The notes under the pieces are model-generated. The model did not search any database, was not told the origin of the DNA, and saw nothing but the letters and a program-made list of their open reading frames with translations. Below are positions 10,394 through 20,569 of a stretch of 51,267 bases of DNA, piece after piece. This DNA comes from Chara braunii (Eukaryota > Streptophyta > Charophyceae > Charales > Characeae). Made by a program: the position numbers and the translations under genes. The stretch is taken from positions 13,793-65,059 of the forward strand of contig BFEA01000384.1 in NCBI GenBank assembly GCA_003427395.1, written 5' to 3'. How positions within the stretch are numbered: the first letter of the stretch is position 1; each line of letters begins with the position of its first letter.

Positions 10394-10460
10394 CTAGTGG
10401 AACATAGTGGAACATCAAGATTCTCAGCCCTCGATCGAAGTTCAGATCGAGGGCTAGGCT
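10394..10460. other. Two adjacent inverted repeats
   Basis: AGCCCTCGATC (10426-10436) pairs perfectly with GATCGAGGGCT (10445-10455), an 11-bp stem with an 8-base loop. Just before it, GATGTTCC pairs with GGAACATC (about 10388-10417), with a second GGAACAT in between. They lie 60-120 bases upstream of the TATA box at 10514. Confidence 0.55.
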
Positions 10461-10513
10461 CAACCCCGTTTTTTTGGTTGGGCCTCAAGTGGCTGCCCAC
10501 CACTCCAGCCAGC

Positions 10514-10521
10514 TATAAAAG
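10514..10521 (+). promoter_or_regulatory. TATA box
   Basis: TATAAAAG in a GC-rich context, followed by CAGCGC. It precedes a repeat-bearing stretch that holds four GGAAGYGCTGCC-type motifs. No conserved gene follows, so it may be an LTR promoter rather than a host gene promoter. Confidence 0.45.
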
Positions 10522-10804
10522 CAGCGCTAACCAACAACATCCTCACTCAGTTGAGGTGCTGCCCACATTCTGATTGAGAGTGGAGTGGAGAACATCATTA
10601 TGCTGCCAGAGTGTTGAGGGGCAGTGAGTGAGAGGAGGAGTGAAGTTTACGTTTGCAGTGAGAGAGGAAAGGAGAGGCTGCCATAACCATCATGCTGTGT
10701 GGTGCCAGGGGAGATTCTGCCCGTTTTACACCACGACAGGTCTTCGGCAAGAGGTGCAGGAGAGACTATGCCCGTTTTGCACGACGGCAGCAGTATATTT
10801 TTGG

Positions 10805-10990
10805 CGAAGACGCGGAAGCGCTGCCGAATTTTTTTGGCGGCGATATTGAGATTTTAGTGGTGATGCGGAAGTGCTGCCGAAATCTTATAGCGTCGAAGGT
10901 GTTCTTTTTGGCAGCGATTCGGAAGTGCTGCCGAACTTTTGAGGCAGCGGCAGTGCGTTCTGGGTGGTGGCGCGGAAACGCTGTCCGTTT
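10805..10990 (+). repeat. CGGAAGYGCTGCCGAA motif repeats
   Basis: CGGAAGCGCTGCCGAA near 10815, CGGAAGTGCTGCCGAA near 10866 and 10919, and a weaker CGGAAACGCTGTCCG near 10973 recur about every 52 bases. The same motif appears on the minus strand inside the second hairpin element (about 37,550 and 37,630) and near 41,035. An open frame of 109 codons covers the repeats, but its composition follows the repeat and I do not call a gene. Confidence 0.55.
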
Positions 10991-11021
10991 TGCCTTGACT
11001 GTGAGGGACATTTTGTGGTAA

Positions 11022-12654
11022 CGTGCTCTAGTATTGACAACAATGGCGTGGTGGTGCGCTTAGTGTGACGACGATGTTGAGACGTCGTCAGATTATTGGG
11101 AAGTGATTGTGTCGTGAGAGCTTATTGCGGCAGGCGATCGTTGTAAAGAGTGGTGTGGATCACTTCGTTGACGGCTCGTTGTGAAAGTTTTTCATCTGAA
11201 GGCGATAATTTATACGTTTTCTTAAGTAAGTCGTACATCATTTTCACTCAAGGTCAGTCAGTCAGTTGGTCAGTTTGACTCAGACCTTTCACACCTGTGT
11301 GAACCCACACTTGTTTGACCCTGTTCTTTGAATGTTCACTGAAAAGGATGAGGAAATGTGTGTTTGCGTGTGTGAATGAAAGTCCGACGTGAGTTTGAAC
11401 TTGCATTATTTTCTTTTGAATTATCGTTTGATTTGATGTGTAGGTATGTAGAAGGATGCCTGAAAAAGTGGAACATATCCACGTTAATGGAAGTGAATAA
11501 AAGAATGTTTGTTTTATGTTGCTCACTTGTATGTATGTTGAAGGGATATGAAGTCAGTAGATGACGAGAAATGAAGTGACCACACAAAGAAGAAAAAATC
11601 AATTGGACATAAACTTTTTCCTGAGGTTACCCGTTCTTTCCTGAATGACCCTCTCTGTCTATGCCCATCTATCTGTATGATTTTCTCCTCTTTTATCTCT
11701 TTTCTTCGTCTAAGTTACTTTCACGTCAGACGACAAGAGACCATTTTGCCTGCCGTGGTAGACGTCTTTCCATTTCCTAGGAGTCATCTGAGGTGGGGGT
11801 TCGCTGCCTTACGGGCCGGCCCTGCTAACGACTCGGGGTGGATCGCTCATGCGGGGGGATACCATGTTGTTGTGGTGGAGTCAGCCCGACTTTTGAGATC
11901 CGAGGTTCGCTCGGACGAGGACGAAGGGTATCTCATACCACCTTCTAGGGAAAGGATTTGTGGCTAATCGCAGGGGCCCTTGAGTTCCATGACGCCTCGC
12001 GTTAGAAGAGGAACTGTCATACCATACCCCTATAGTGATAGTCGGATTACTTGCAGATGACATACACACCAAAGTTAGAGTGAAAGCGTAGTCATCACTA
12101 GAACGATGGCATCTTAACTTCACTTGGAAGTTGGGATGTCAGCATTTTTTTGCCAACAGTCAGTATGGGGTGGAATGAAAGAACTTGGCAACACACCTCA
12201 TTAAGTCGAAAAGTCATGTCAGCCCAGCCATTTGGCAGGCAGAGTAGTGATGATTCGATCATACACTATTCAAGCGTCGCTATGCATATTAATTATGCTT
12301 TTATCCTTTTGTTGACAAGTGTTATTTGAAGTTGAGTCAATTCATCATGACTCGTCGTTGAATGACAAGCCAAGTCAGCCTTTGTCGATTTGATCTGAAC
12401 GAGTGGTAGGCATGATTGCAATATGTACGTATCGATTTCAGCAGATAAGTCAACTTACGTTGACCCGAGTCTTCTTTTGAAAGTATTTTGTCTGATTAAC
12501 TCCTGATTGTCTTTGAAAGAAGGGACTAAGATCGCTCGAAGTTTTTCTTACGCTTAGGTTATCACGTCTTAGTCGACTGACGTCGATCCGTTTCGTGGGA
12601 GATCAGCGCCCTAGGGACGAACGACGCTAGGGTCCACTTTGGCGTTCAACCATG
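11022..12654. other. No gene seen
   Basis: This AT-richer stretch has open frames of up to 96 codons, none with recognisable homology or paired splice sites. It is probably intergenic or repeat-derived. Confidence 0.4.
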
Positions 12655-12996
12655 CGTACCTATGCTATAGCGAACGAGCAAACGTCCTCGGCTGACCTAC
12701 CTCTGCAATTGCATCATAAAAGCCTTCGCACGTGGGCCGGTAGCTCGGCGGGGATACGCCCCTAAGGGTGGTGAGAACCCCTTAGGGAAGGTAAGTTGTG
12801 CCCCGCAAGAACTTATCCTGTCGTAGGGGACCGCGGGATGTACAACTGACGCACTCGGTCGGAGCTGTGAAGGATCGACGCGGGTTACCGTGTCGTCCCC
12901 GAGTTATCTCTAAAAAGTTGAAAGCCTAAGTTTCTCTTGCGTGACGCGGCCGTGAGGGCCCTCGCTCTCGCGGGGGCCGATGCGCTCGACACCGTG
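12655..12996 (+). repeat. ~300-bp interspersed repeat, copy 2
   Basis: Same family as copies at 5.4 and 35 kb, with the clearest block order: CTATGCTATAGCGAACGAG, CTCGGCTGACCTACCTCTGC, GTGGGCCGGTAGCTCGGCGG, CCTAAGGGTGGTGA, AAGGTAAGTTGT, CCTGTCGTAGGGG, then the right end GATGCGCTCGACACCG. The left edge is uncertain. It is flanked by unrelated sequence at 5.4 and 35 kb, which supports dispersal as a mobile unit. Confidence 0.7.
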
Positions 12997-13216
12997 TATC
13001 CCCACCGTAAATATAATTTAGGCTGAAGTCGCCTTGCTATCTTGCCTCTAATCCCCACTCTTACAACCCAAGCTCTATCGTCTCTTCCTTGAGAAAATTG
13101 CGCAGAGGAACCGTTAGCGATGGCAGGTTTGACGACAAGACAGGGTTCGGGTCCGACTGGCGCGTCGTCCCTCCCCAGCGCTGGTTCAGAGCGGCCCTCA
13201 CTAGTGCACTAAACTT

Positions 13217-13249
13217 AGCGCTGCCGCCCAGCGGCTGGGCGGCAGCGCT
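13217..13249. other. Perfect 16-bp palindrome
   Basis: AGCGCTGCCGCCCAGC (13217-13232), a single G, then GCTGGGCGGCAGCGCT (13234-13249). The two arms are exact complements. A perfect GC-rich cruciform of this length in otherwise degenerate sequence suggests a recent foldback or an element terminus. Confidence 0.75.
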
Positions 13250-13260
13250 CCCGCCCCAAT

Positions 13261-14652
13261 TTTGAAGTTTTTCCCTCATGTTTCATTTCTTCTAGTTACA
13301 TTATCAAAAATAAGGAGAAAAGTTGTTTCTAGCTTTTTTTTTTTAGTTTTTTAATTTCTTGTTTGAATTTATTAATGTCGAAATGGCGTCACACTTCTAA
13401 ACTCAACAACCGTAGGTGGGACCAGACCCCTGGGGGAAAAGAATAACCACATGGGTTCTCTACGGGGCCTCTGCCAGTCACGGACGGACACCGCAAGCTC
13501 TGGGCTAGGCACTAAGGGCTGTGAGTCTGCGCCCTATGTCGGTGTCAGTCATGTTCCTGGGAACAGCAGTGAAACGAAGTGACCCCTGCAAGAGGAGGGA
13601 AAGACGACCATGTTGTCGTGCTAACGGATCGAACGCTGTGAGATGGTTCTAGCCGGACTGGCCTGTCAACGAGATGGTGGTGTGCCATCTTTCTTGCTAA
13701 AGATAGCACGAACTTTCGGACTCGACGAACATAGCAGCAGAGGGCCTGCAAGCCGCAGATGCTATGTTCATGTTCACCCCGACCAAGGACCAGGTTCAAG
13801 ATGAACATGGCTCCGGTGGGCTCTTGCCCTCGCCAAGGCCATCTCAGGGGTCGACCGGGGGTCAGTGACGTGCCTTCACCTGCTCTGGCTCCATGACAGT
13901 CCATGCCCTCGTCCGTGGCGGACATACTCCTCCCCCTCTATGCGCTTGGCCCACCGCGATCCGCGCCCGGCCTTGATCCGTTCCATCCCGTGGGGTAGCC
14001 GACTGACTGGCAGCGCGCACGTGCTCCACGTACTCGCATGCGAAGCACTGGAACGGCCGCGCGCTGTCGACAGGAGGAGGAGTCGGGGTGTCGTTGAGGG
14101 AATGCCGAACCGGAGTCGCAGCTCGTTGTGAATTATTGATGCGGCAAGTCAAAAGCGGATTACTGCCGCCGTACCTGACGAAGGCATTCAAATTGTGAAG
14201 TCGCAGATCACACGCACATCCACACCCAAATTCACACACACAAACACACAGACAGGGAGAGAGGGACAGAGGGGCTCTCGCCATGTCGCTTGGGCGGTAC
14301 TGTAATTGTGAATCTTCAGCCTCGAGGGATCGGGGGATGCTGGAAAAGGAGAACAGGAAAGGGTGAGTTGCTGGTAGAAAAGAACTTGGGTGCTTGCACG
14401 ACAGACGAGCGTGGCGAATGGAGGACTGAGGAGGATAGAGCCATGCAGACTTTTGCTTCGCTTTCGATGACAAGCGGGAGTTTGTCCGAGATTCTGCGGT
14501 CAGCTACACACACGAATAATCACACGCACACAAACACACGGGCGGAAACGAACGCGTGTTATGTGAAAAGAAAGCATACGCGCCTATGATTGCTGTCTGC
14601 TTGACGGCAGTCGTACCAAAGTTCACGAACACATACAGAGCTCGCGCGTTGG
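13261..14652. other. Upstream region of the GDAP2-like exon
   Basis: I see no gene in this stretch. It contains poly-T near 13,336 and CA-rich pieces near 14,225-14,260 and 14,510-14,540. Minus-strand frames of up to 203 codons here run through Ser/Pro- and Cys-Val-rich simple sequence and lack homology. It may hold the promoter and 5' leader of the exon at 14,761, but no clear TATA box is visible. Confidence 0.4.
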
Positions 14653-14689
14653 TTGGTGTTCCCAACACCCCGTGAGCGAGCCGTACGCG

Positions 14690-14693
<4 letters not shown>

Positions 14694-14759
<66 letters not shown>
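14694..14759. repeat. (CA)n microsatellite
   Basis: About 33 CA units end with CAG immediately before the ATG of the GDAP2-like exon. If the transcript crosses it, it lies in the 5' leader. If the ATG at 14,653 were used, it would encode a His-Thr run, which is unlikely. Confidence 0.95.
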
Positions 14760-14760
<1 letters not shown>

Positions 14761-14761
<1 letters not shown>

Positions 14762-15060
14762 TGTATAGGGAGAGCGGTAATCGAGAGTCAGTGACCAAGC
14801 TTGATCAGATCACGAGATGGTCTGAGTACGACCCAGCTGTGGCGGCAAATGAGAGCGTGAGGAATGACGGGGGAGTAGGTGGAAGCGGAGTGGACGACCC
14901 GCTGGCATCGTCGGTGGGGCGGCAGGATCAGGAGCGTGCTAACGATAGGTCTTCCGGTTCTAAATTCCCTGTCGATCACGAGATTAATTCCAAGCTTTAC
15001 CTTTGGAGAGGAGCTGCATGGCAACTAGAAGTCGACGCTGTTGTTAACACCACTAACGAG
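14761..15060 (+). CDS. GDAP2-like macro-domain protein, first coding exon
   Basis: A 100-codon exon from ATG 14,761 ends in phase 0 at a GT donor (ACGAG|GTATGG, 15,061). The protein has a short N-terminal block LDQITRWSEYD (about residues 14-24), an acidic/Ser-rich linker, then KFPVDHEINSKLYLWRG and LEVDAVVNTTNE. These match the start of the macro (Appr-1''-p-processing-like) domain in the plant GDAP2-like family, whose full proteins carry macro plus CRAL-TRIO domains. GDAP2 macro domains bind nucleotides or phosphate-like ligands; the plant role is not settled. The remaining macro domain and CRAL-TRIO part were not found downstream, so the gene is partial here or has very long introns. Start choice: the upstream in-frame ATG at 14,653 would add the CA-encoded run. 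The CAG before 14,761 could also be a splice acceptor. Confidence 0.85.
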
Positions 15061-15282
15061 GTATGGAATCTTTTCTTTATTACTCGTTGTTTGTAACTTA
15101 ACTCGTTTCGTTCGTAGGGGCTCCCCCGTCGCAAATATACTCACACATGCGCAAAGGAAGACAGACGGATGGAGACACTCGGACTCACATAGACGCATGC
15201 ATACACAAACACACATGTGAGGTGCTTTCTGTGACTCAGTCGCACGCAAGACAAGAAACGCTCACTTCATGTAACTTTTCTC

Positions 15283-15285
<3 letters not shown>

Positions 15286-15338
<53 letters not shown>

Positions 15339-15339
15339 A
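15286..15339. repeat. (GT)n(GA)n microsatellite
   Basis: A GT dinucleotide array of about 17 units runs directly into GA units. It is simple sequence within the putative intron. Confidence 0.95.
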
Positions 15340-15549
15340 ATGGGCCCCTGCTCTCTCTTTGGTCCTCAAGGCACCCAAGCATCCGCGCCAGCGAATTCCT
15401 TCCCCGCCTTCAAGGCACACCCGCAGTCACAAGGTTGACGCAGCTGTTTCAGCATCCCTCAGGAAATTAGCAATCTTTTGATAACACATTGGCGAAGGCA
15501 GGGACATTTACGTACAGGCGCATACCTGGATGAGGGAGCGGGGGAGAGT

Positions 15550-15604
15550 NNNNNNNNNNNNNNNNNNNNNNNNNNNNNNNNNNNNNNNNNNNNNNNNNNN
15601 NNNN

Positions 15605-15680
<76 letters not shown>
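15550..15680. repeat. Assembly gap plus (GA)n microsatellite
   Basis: 55 unresolved bases (15,550-15,604) lead into a GA array to 15,680, followed by TGGAG repeats. The gap probably marks a longer GA array that could not be assembled. Confidence 0.95.
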
Positions 15681-15683
<3 letters not shown>

Positions 15684-17077
15684 GTGGAGTGGAGTGCAAG
15701 GCATAGACAATACGCGTGGGTGGAAAGAAAGGGTGTTATGCCAGGCGAAAGGGCAATGGTTCTTGCCTTACGGCAGTTCTCATTACCGCTGTAGGTCTCT
15801 GCCCGTCACGACTGCCGGATCTGGGGCGGCTCTGGTGAAGTACAAGCAAACCCGATAAGGGAACTCGGAAAGCAAGAGTAAAAAAACAAAGATAATTCGT
15901 GGACTTGTCGAGGCGCGACGAATCGGCGCCCGATCATCGCTACGGGGATAAAGGGAGCGACATTTCACACGTCGTCCGCACCGGTATCCTCGCCGGCTAT
16001 CTTGATCATGTGTTGGTGGGCTGCAAACCTTTGTGTGGATTTAATGCCAGAGACGATTCCTATTGTCAATAGTTTCGGTCCTCGTGTGTCCTCTGGCCTT
16101 TATCATCGTCACCTGATAGCTGCGGTTCTCCAGATAGCTCAATCTGGCGCACTCCGACCGCCGGCTCTCCCATTATGTTTTTCCTATCATCTATGGGCAA
16201 TTCCTAAACCATTGCTGGCCGTTCCTTCTACTAGCATTGCTATTGATTTCTTGTTCCTATTGTTATTGTGTATTCCTTCCCCGCTAGCTAACTATTCCTA
16301 TTACAGTCATGTGCTCTGTTACTGGTTATTCGTAAATATATTAGCCGCTATTAGTTGTAGTCTCCTTCTGAGAGCATTTGCTCTCCCACTATCGCAGTGC
16401 ATATTACCCCTCAACGGGCTGCCATGGGTTAACTGTCGAGCAGCAGAGATATGTTCCTTTGATAGGGATGTCTACTTTGAATGGACTGCTATTGGCCATT
16501 CTCTGGCTGCGTTCTACAGGGATGTTCGATGACGGTACCTCCCTTTTCCTTTTCCTCCCTCCTCTCTCCACCCTTTCGCTGGCAATTTTCCCTCCTTTCC
16601 CTTCTCAACCACGTCGATGTAATCATCGGAGCCTTGATGAAGAAGGGAGGAGGAGGGATGGGATTCTCTCCTCGCCCCTTCTCATTTTTCTCCATCCTTA
16701 ATTGTCCTTATACGTTCCCTTTTCAGAAGGGATTAGCCACTAACATGACTGTGTTTGGGAGGGTGCGAACTCCCAATCTGTTATATGTGTGTGCTACCCA
16801 GCCACCCAGCGGGTGCTGCAGGCTTTCGCTTTACCAAAAGTATTTTCTCAGCAGCTTCCCTCCTTTCCCTTTCACCCCCCCCTGGGTGATCGGTGTTTCA
16901 ACAACCTTGTTGGGCTTTACTAGTTCTCCTCCCTTTGACATGTCAATCAATCAACAGTACCGTTCTGTACAGGTGGACCGATGACCATGTGTGGCGGTTT
17001 ATATATAATGTTTTGCTCGCGACCATTGATCGCTTTCGGTTCCGTCGGTCATGGACGAATGACATTGGTTATCGATG

Positions 17078-17208
17078 ATGGAGTGCGGTTGCGTTTTGTC
17101 TTTGGTAAAAAGAGTTAACGGAAGAGAGGAAAGCAACCAGGGATGGAGTGCGGCTGCGTTTTGTCTTTGTTAAAACGAGTTATCGGAAGAGAGGAAAGCA
17201 ACCAGGGA
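17078..17208. repeat. 65-bp tandem duplication
   Basis: Two adjacent near-identical copies start at GATGGAGTGCGGYTGCG (about 17,079 and 17,144) and end GGAAAGCAACCAGGG. The few differences suggest a fairly recent duplication. Confidence 0.85.
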
Positions 17209-17353
17209 GGTGTATTGTTTAATAGTGAGGGAGAATTCGGCTAAATCGGGCGCAGTATCAGGGAGGTAGGGTTCGAAATTGCAGGATCTTCCGTCGATGA
17301 TGCATATGTAATAATCAGTGCATACGTTTTTGTATTGAAACAAATCTCGCTTA

Positions 17354-17500
17354 AAAGAAAGAAATGAACCTCTCACGAAAAGAAAGAAATGAACGTCCCA
17401 TAAAAGCAGGAATGGACCTCCCATGAAAAGAAAGAAATGAATTTCCCACAAAAGAAAGAAATGATTCGCCTATAAAAACAAAGACACGAATCTCCCATGG
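17354..17500. repeat. 25-bp minisatellite
   Basis: About six units of AAAAGAAAGAAATGAACCTC-type sequence ending YCCCAT repeat with a period near 24-25 bases. Minus-strand Phe-rich frames here are a by-product. Confidence 0.8.
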
Positions 17501-17724
17501 TTACCTCTGTCGGAGGGCGCTGCGGCTGCAGCAGCAGCAGCCAGTTATTTGCAAAATGCAGTAGCGACTTTTCGTCTTCGGGAAGGCCGATTAGCATGCC
17601 GCAAAGTGGCAGAGAGTCGTCGACAATCGGAAGCGCAAAATTTGCGGGAGTTTTTCACAATGACAGGAAGATGCTGGGGATGGCGTTAAAAAACTACATT
17701 GTCTAGTATTATATTTATTTTTTA

Positions 17725-18370
17725 TATTGTCTATTATATGCTGAAAGCAATTTTAACAATGGATGGGCATGATAGAAGGGTCAATGACGGAAGGGCATAA
17801 TTGGAGGGTTGGCTTTGATGGAGAGAGTGGCGGGAGCAGCAGCAGCAGTGAAGTACTAATTTGGAAAATGTAGTAGTATTTGTTTATTATATGCTGAAAG
17901 CGTGATCTGTGTTGTTTATCGTATGCTGAAAGCATGGTTTGTCTATGTCATTTATTTATATTGTTTATCATATGCTGAGAGCATGATTTATAACGACGGA
18001 CGTGATAGAAGGATCGATGATGAAGAGCATGATTTGGGGGTGGATCGTGGTCAGCAGGAGAGGAGGAGGTTTCAGGATGATTGGGAGGATCGAAGAAACG
18101 GTGATTATCTGCATGATGATGTTAATGATGCTGGCAATATGCTACTAGAGCATACATGATCGAGGTTTGAGAAGTGCATTCAGCATCCCTTGCTGCCTTT
18201 GCAGGAAGGCTGAAGGACGGTCGCTTGTATTGGAAAGATGGTTGGATTCTGATCGTGCTTTTGATTCACTGTATGGCTTGGGATTGGAATACGATAGGAT
18301 TCTGAAGGACGGCCGCTTGTGTTGGAAAGATGGTTGGATTCTGATGATGCTTTTGATTCACAGTCTGTCC
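17725..18370. repeat. Small dispersed and tandem duplications
   Basis: TATGCTGARAGC recurs near 17,736, 17,888, 17,921 and 17,973 after TTTATYRTA. A second duplication (about 18,208-18,280 and 18,298-18,365) shares GGTTGGATTCTGAT and CTTTTGATTCAC, with a period near 90 bases. No coding evidence. Confidence 0.65.
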
Positions 18371-20003
18371 CCATGTATCTATCGATATATGGTATTATCA
18401 GTGATTGAAATACGCGCGGAACCGGATGGTCGGCGGGCAGGTGGGATCCGGTTCGAAGGTTGATAGGGTACTCTGCCATTCTATCCTTGTTCGGGGGTGG
18501 TCGAGAGGGGGGGGAACTGTGTCAGCGCGGAAATGCTGAGGAGGTATAAGAGATCCAGGAAATATCTTGCGCGAGGCAAGGAGGGGAGTTTGAACGACGC
18601 CGAACAGCGCAGAGGATGCGGAGGAACGCGAAAGTAGGAGAGTGAAGCAGGGTGATGATTTATCAATCACTCCTAGAGGACTGTGTGGACTTGCTCAGGC
18701 GAGTAGAGCTCTCGTGCGTTCTATCCTCGATGGATGATTCACTGCTTTTATTGTCTGCTGGCTTTTGTTAATAGGTCGATAGATTTGATTGATCAGCTGA
18801 TTACTTCTTGATATGGTCGGAATCGTTCATATTCAAGAATGTAGTATTTTGCACGCCCGGGTGTGTGTGGAGGAGGTGTTTGGGTCGTTGGCCACTGAGT
18901 GACGGTAGTTTTTTGTTACCAATCGATCCACTCGTTAGACATGTTTCGGTTCACATCCCGTGCCATCCGTTCTGATCTCTGCCGGTGGTCGCAGTTCTTT
19001 TATAATTTGTTTGTTCCGTTTGTCAGTTCCAATGTCGAAAGTTTTGTTCCTCTCCCCTGCCTCTCTCTCTCTACCTGTCTGTCTGTCTGTCGGTGTGGTT
19101 GTCGCCCTTTCGCTCTCTTTTTGCCTTTCACTGTCGCCGTGCTGCCTGCGTGCCGTTTTCTATCTCGCCGTAAGTTAATTCGAGGAGCAGCCCTTGACGA
19201 AGCTGGGATGGGGTGATCGGCTGCCGATGCACATCTGCTTGTCTGATTTCGGTCCTAGATTATAGTGCATAGGCGTCTAGCATGCGGAAAAATTATAGTT
19301 GATGTCCGCTGGACTTCTGGTGTCCAGCATAGCAAATGGATCATTGCCGTTGACTATCCCGCTGTTTCTTTTCATTTCGACTCATGGATGGTTGGGAGAA
19401 AAAAAGAAAGAGCTCGTTCGTCTCACGCTTGGGGAAACACTCGCTGCCCGAGACTGAGTTACAGGGGTGGTAGACAACAGACAATGAAGATAATAGACCG
19501 GTCGCTAATTTGTTTGACTACAGAGATTGGTTCCATTGGGCCTCGTTGCCTTTGGTCTGCTTTGATTAATCCGCGTGCAGTGGGGTATAGGAGTGAATAA
19601 TAAGGGGTGGATCCAAAGATGGTGGTTCATCAACCACTGAGGACTTCCACGTGTACGTGCGTCAGTCGTACGGGACGGAGAAGGGGGTAGTGTGGCATGT
19701 GGCCGGAAAGTTGGGCACTACTAATTCCGTCTTATCTTTTGCTGAGATCTGGATAAAGCGGGGGTAGGATTGGTCTCTCTGGCACAACAATTGCCCTGCA
19801 ATGTGACAGTACTACTCTCATAGTCGCGTGCCTCTTTAGTGTGAAGAACGTGGAAATGGGAAGACAGAAGGGTCTTCCACGACTTCTGATCATTCTATTT
19901 GTGTTCCATGCAGCTGGCATTTGATCATTAACAGGCAGATTCGCAGGCACACAAGCGGATACACACTCTTCCCGGGCGTCCGAAGGGATATTAGGATTAA
20001 CGC

Positions 20004-20212
20004 ATGCTGGATGGACTTTTGGGATTCAACCTCCAGACGGGTTGGTGAATCCCGACAAAACTGTCACAGCCGTGCTCTTCCGTGGAGTTATCTTAAACCA
20101 CCAGTACCTCCACGCTGGATGGACTGTTGGGATTCAACCTCCAGACGAGTTGGTGAATCCCGACAAAACTGTCACAGCCGTGCTTTTCCGTGGAGTTTTC
20201 TTAACAAGCATG
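20004..20212. repeat. 113-bp tandem duplication with a TTAA-TIR end
   Basis: Two copies (about 20,004-20,092 and 20,117-20,205) share GCTGGATGGACT, GGGATTCAACCTCCAGACG and CCCGACAAAACTGTCACAGC. Between them lies TTAAACCACCAGTACCTCC (20,093-20,111), the same 19-mer that forms the inverted ends of the 750-bp element at 25.3-26.0 kb. Only one end is visible here, so this may be a solo or truncated terminus. Confidence 0.7.
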
Positions 20213-20569
20213 ACAGCAGGAGCGAACGCAGCCGCTGGCCGAGGCAGGGCCACATGTTGCTACAGCTGGGGCGGGGGTCACATGATGCTACGGGAGGGGT
20301 CTCTGGTACACATGATGCTACGGGAGGGGTCTGTGGTACCGGTAGCCGTTGACAACTCCTATGGGGTTACGGCAGCAAGTGGCTACTGGGTTACGGGCCA
20401 ACAGCCCTCGTTGCCCCACCCTCTTGGAGGTCAGCAAAACTCTCAGGGGACATATGCGCACTGTTGCAATGTTCTTACTCCCTAGACACAAACATTCCTA
20501 CTTCCCTAGACACAAACATTCAATACAAAGACCGATGGGAGAGGAGGTAGAAGCTTGCTATGGACCGAT

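Larger units (their letters stand above)
15061..19980 (+). other. Probable first intron of the GDAP2-like gene
   Basis: After the donor at 15,061 no exon with macro or CRAL-TRIO homology is recognisable to about 20 kb. The stretch holds microsatellites, an assembly gap and small tandem duplications, with frames of up to about 176 codons that I cannot assign. Acceptor and downstream exon positions are unknown, so the intron's extent is inference. Confidence 0.35.

Noticed and set aside
13862-14473. 203-codon minus-strand open frame
   Set aside because: It runs through simple Cys-Val and Ser/Pro-rich sequence created by CA-type repeats, has no homology I recognise and no conserved start context.
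15700-15860. Possible second exon of the GDAP2-like gene
   Set aside because: I compared all three frames with the expected continuation of the macro domain and found no match or well-placed acceptor.
16002-16984. 176- and 167-codon plus-strand frames in the putative intron
   Set aside because: Hydrophobic stretches look like membrane segments, but the frames overlap each other, composition follows pyrimidine-rich DNA, and no family is recognisable.
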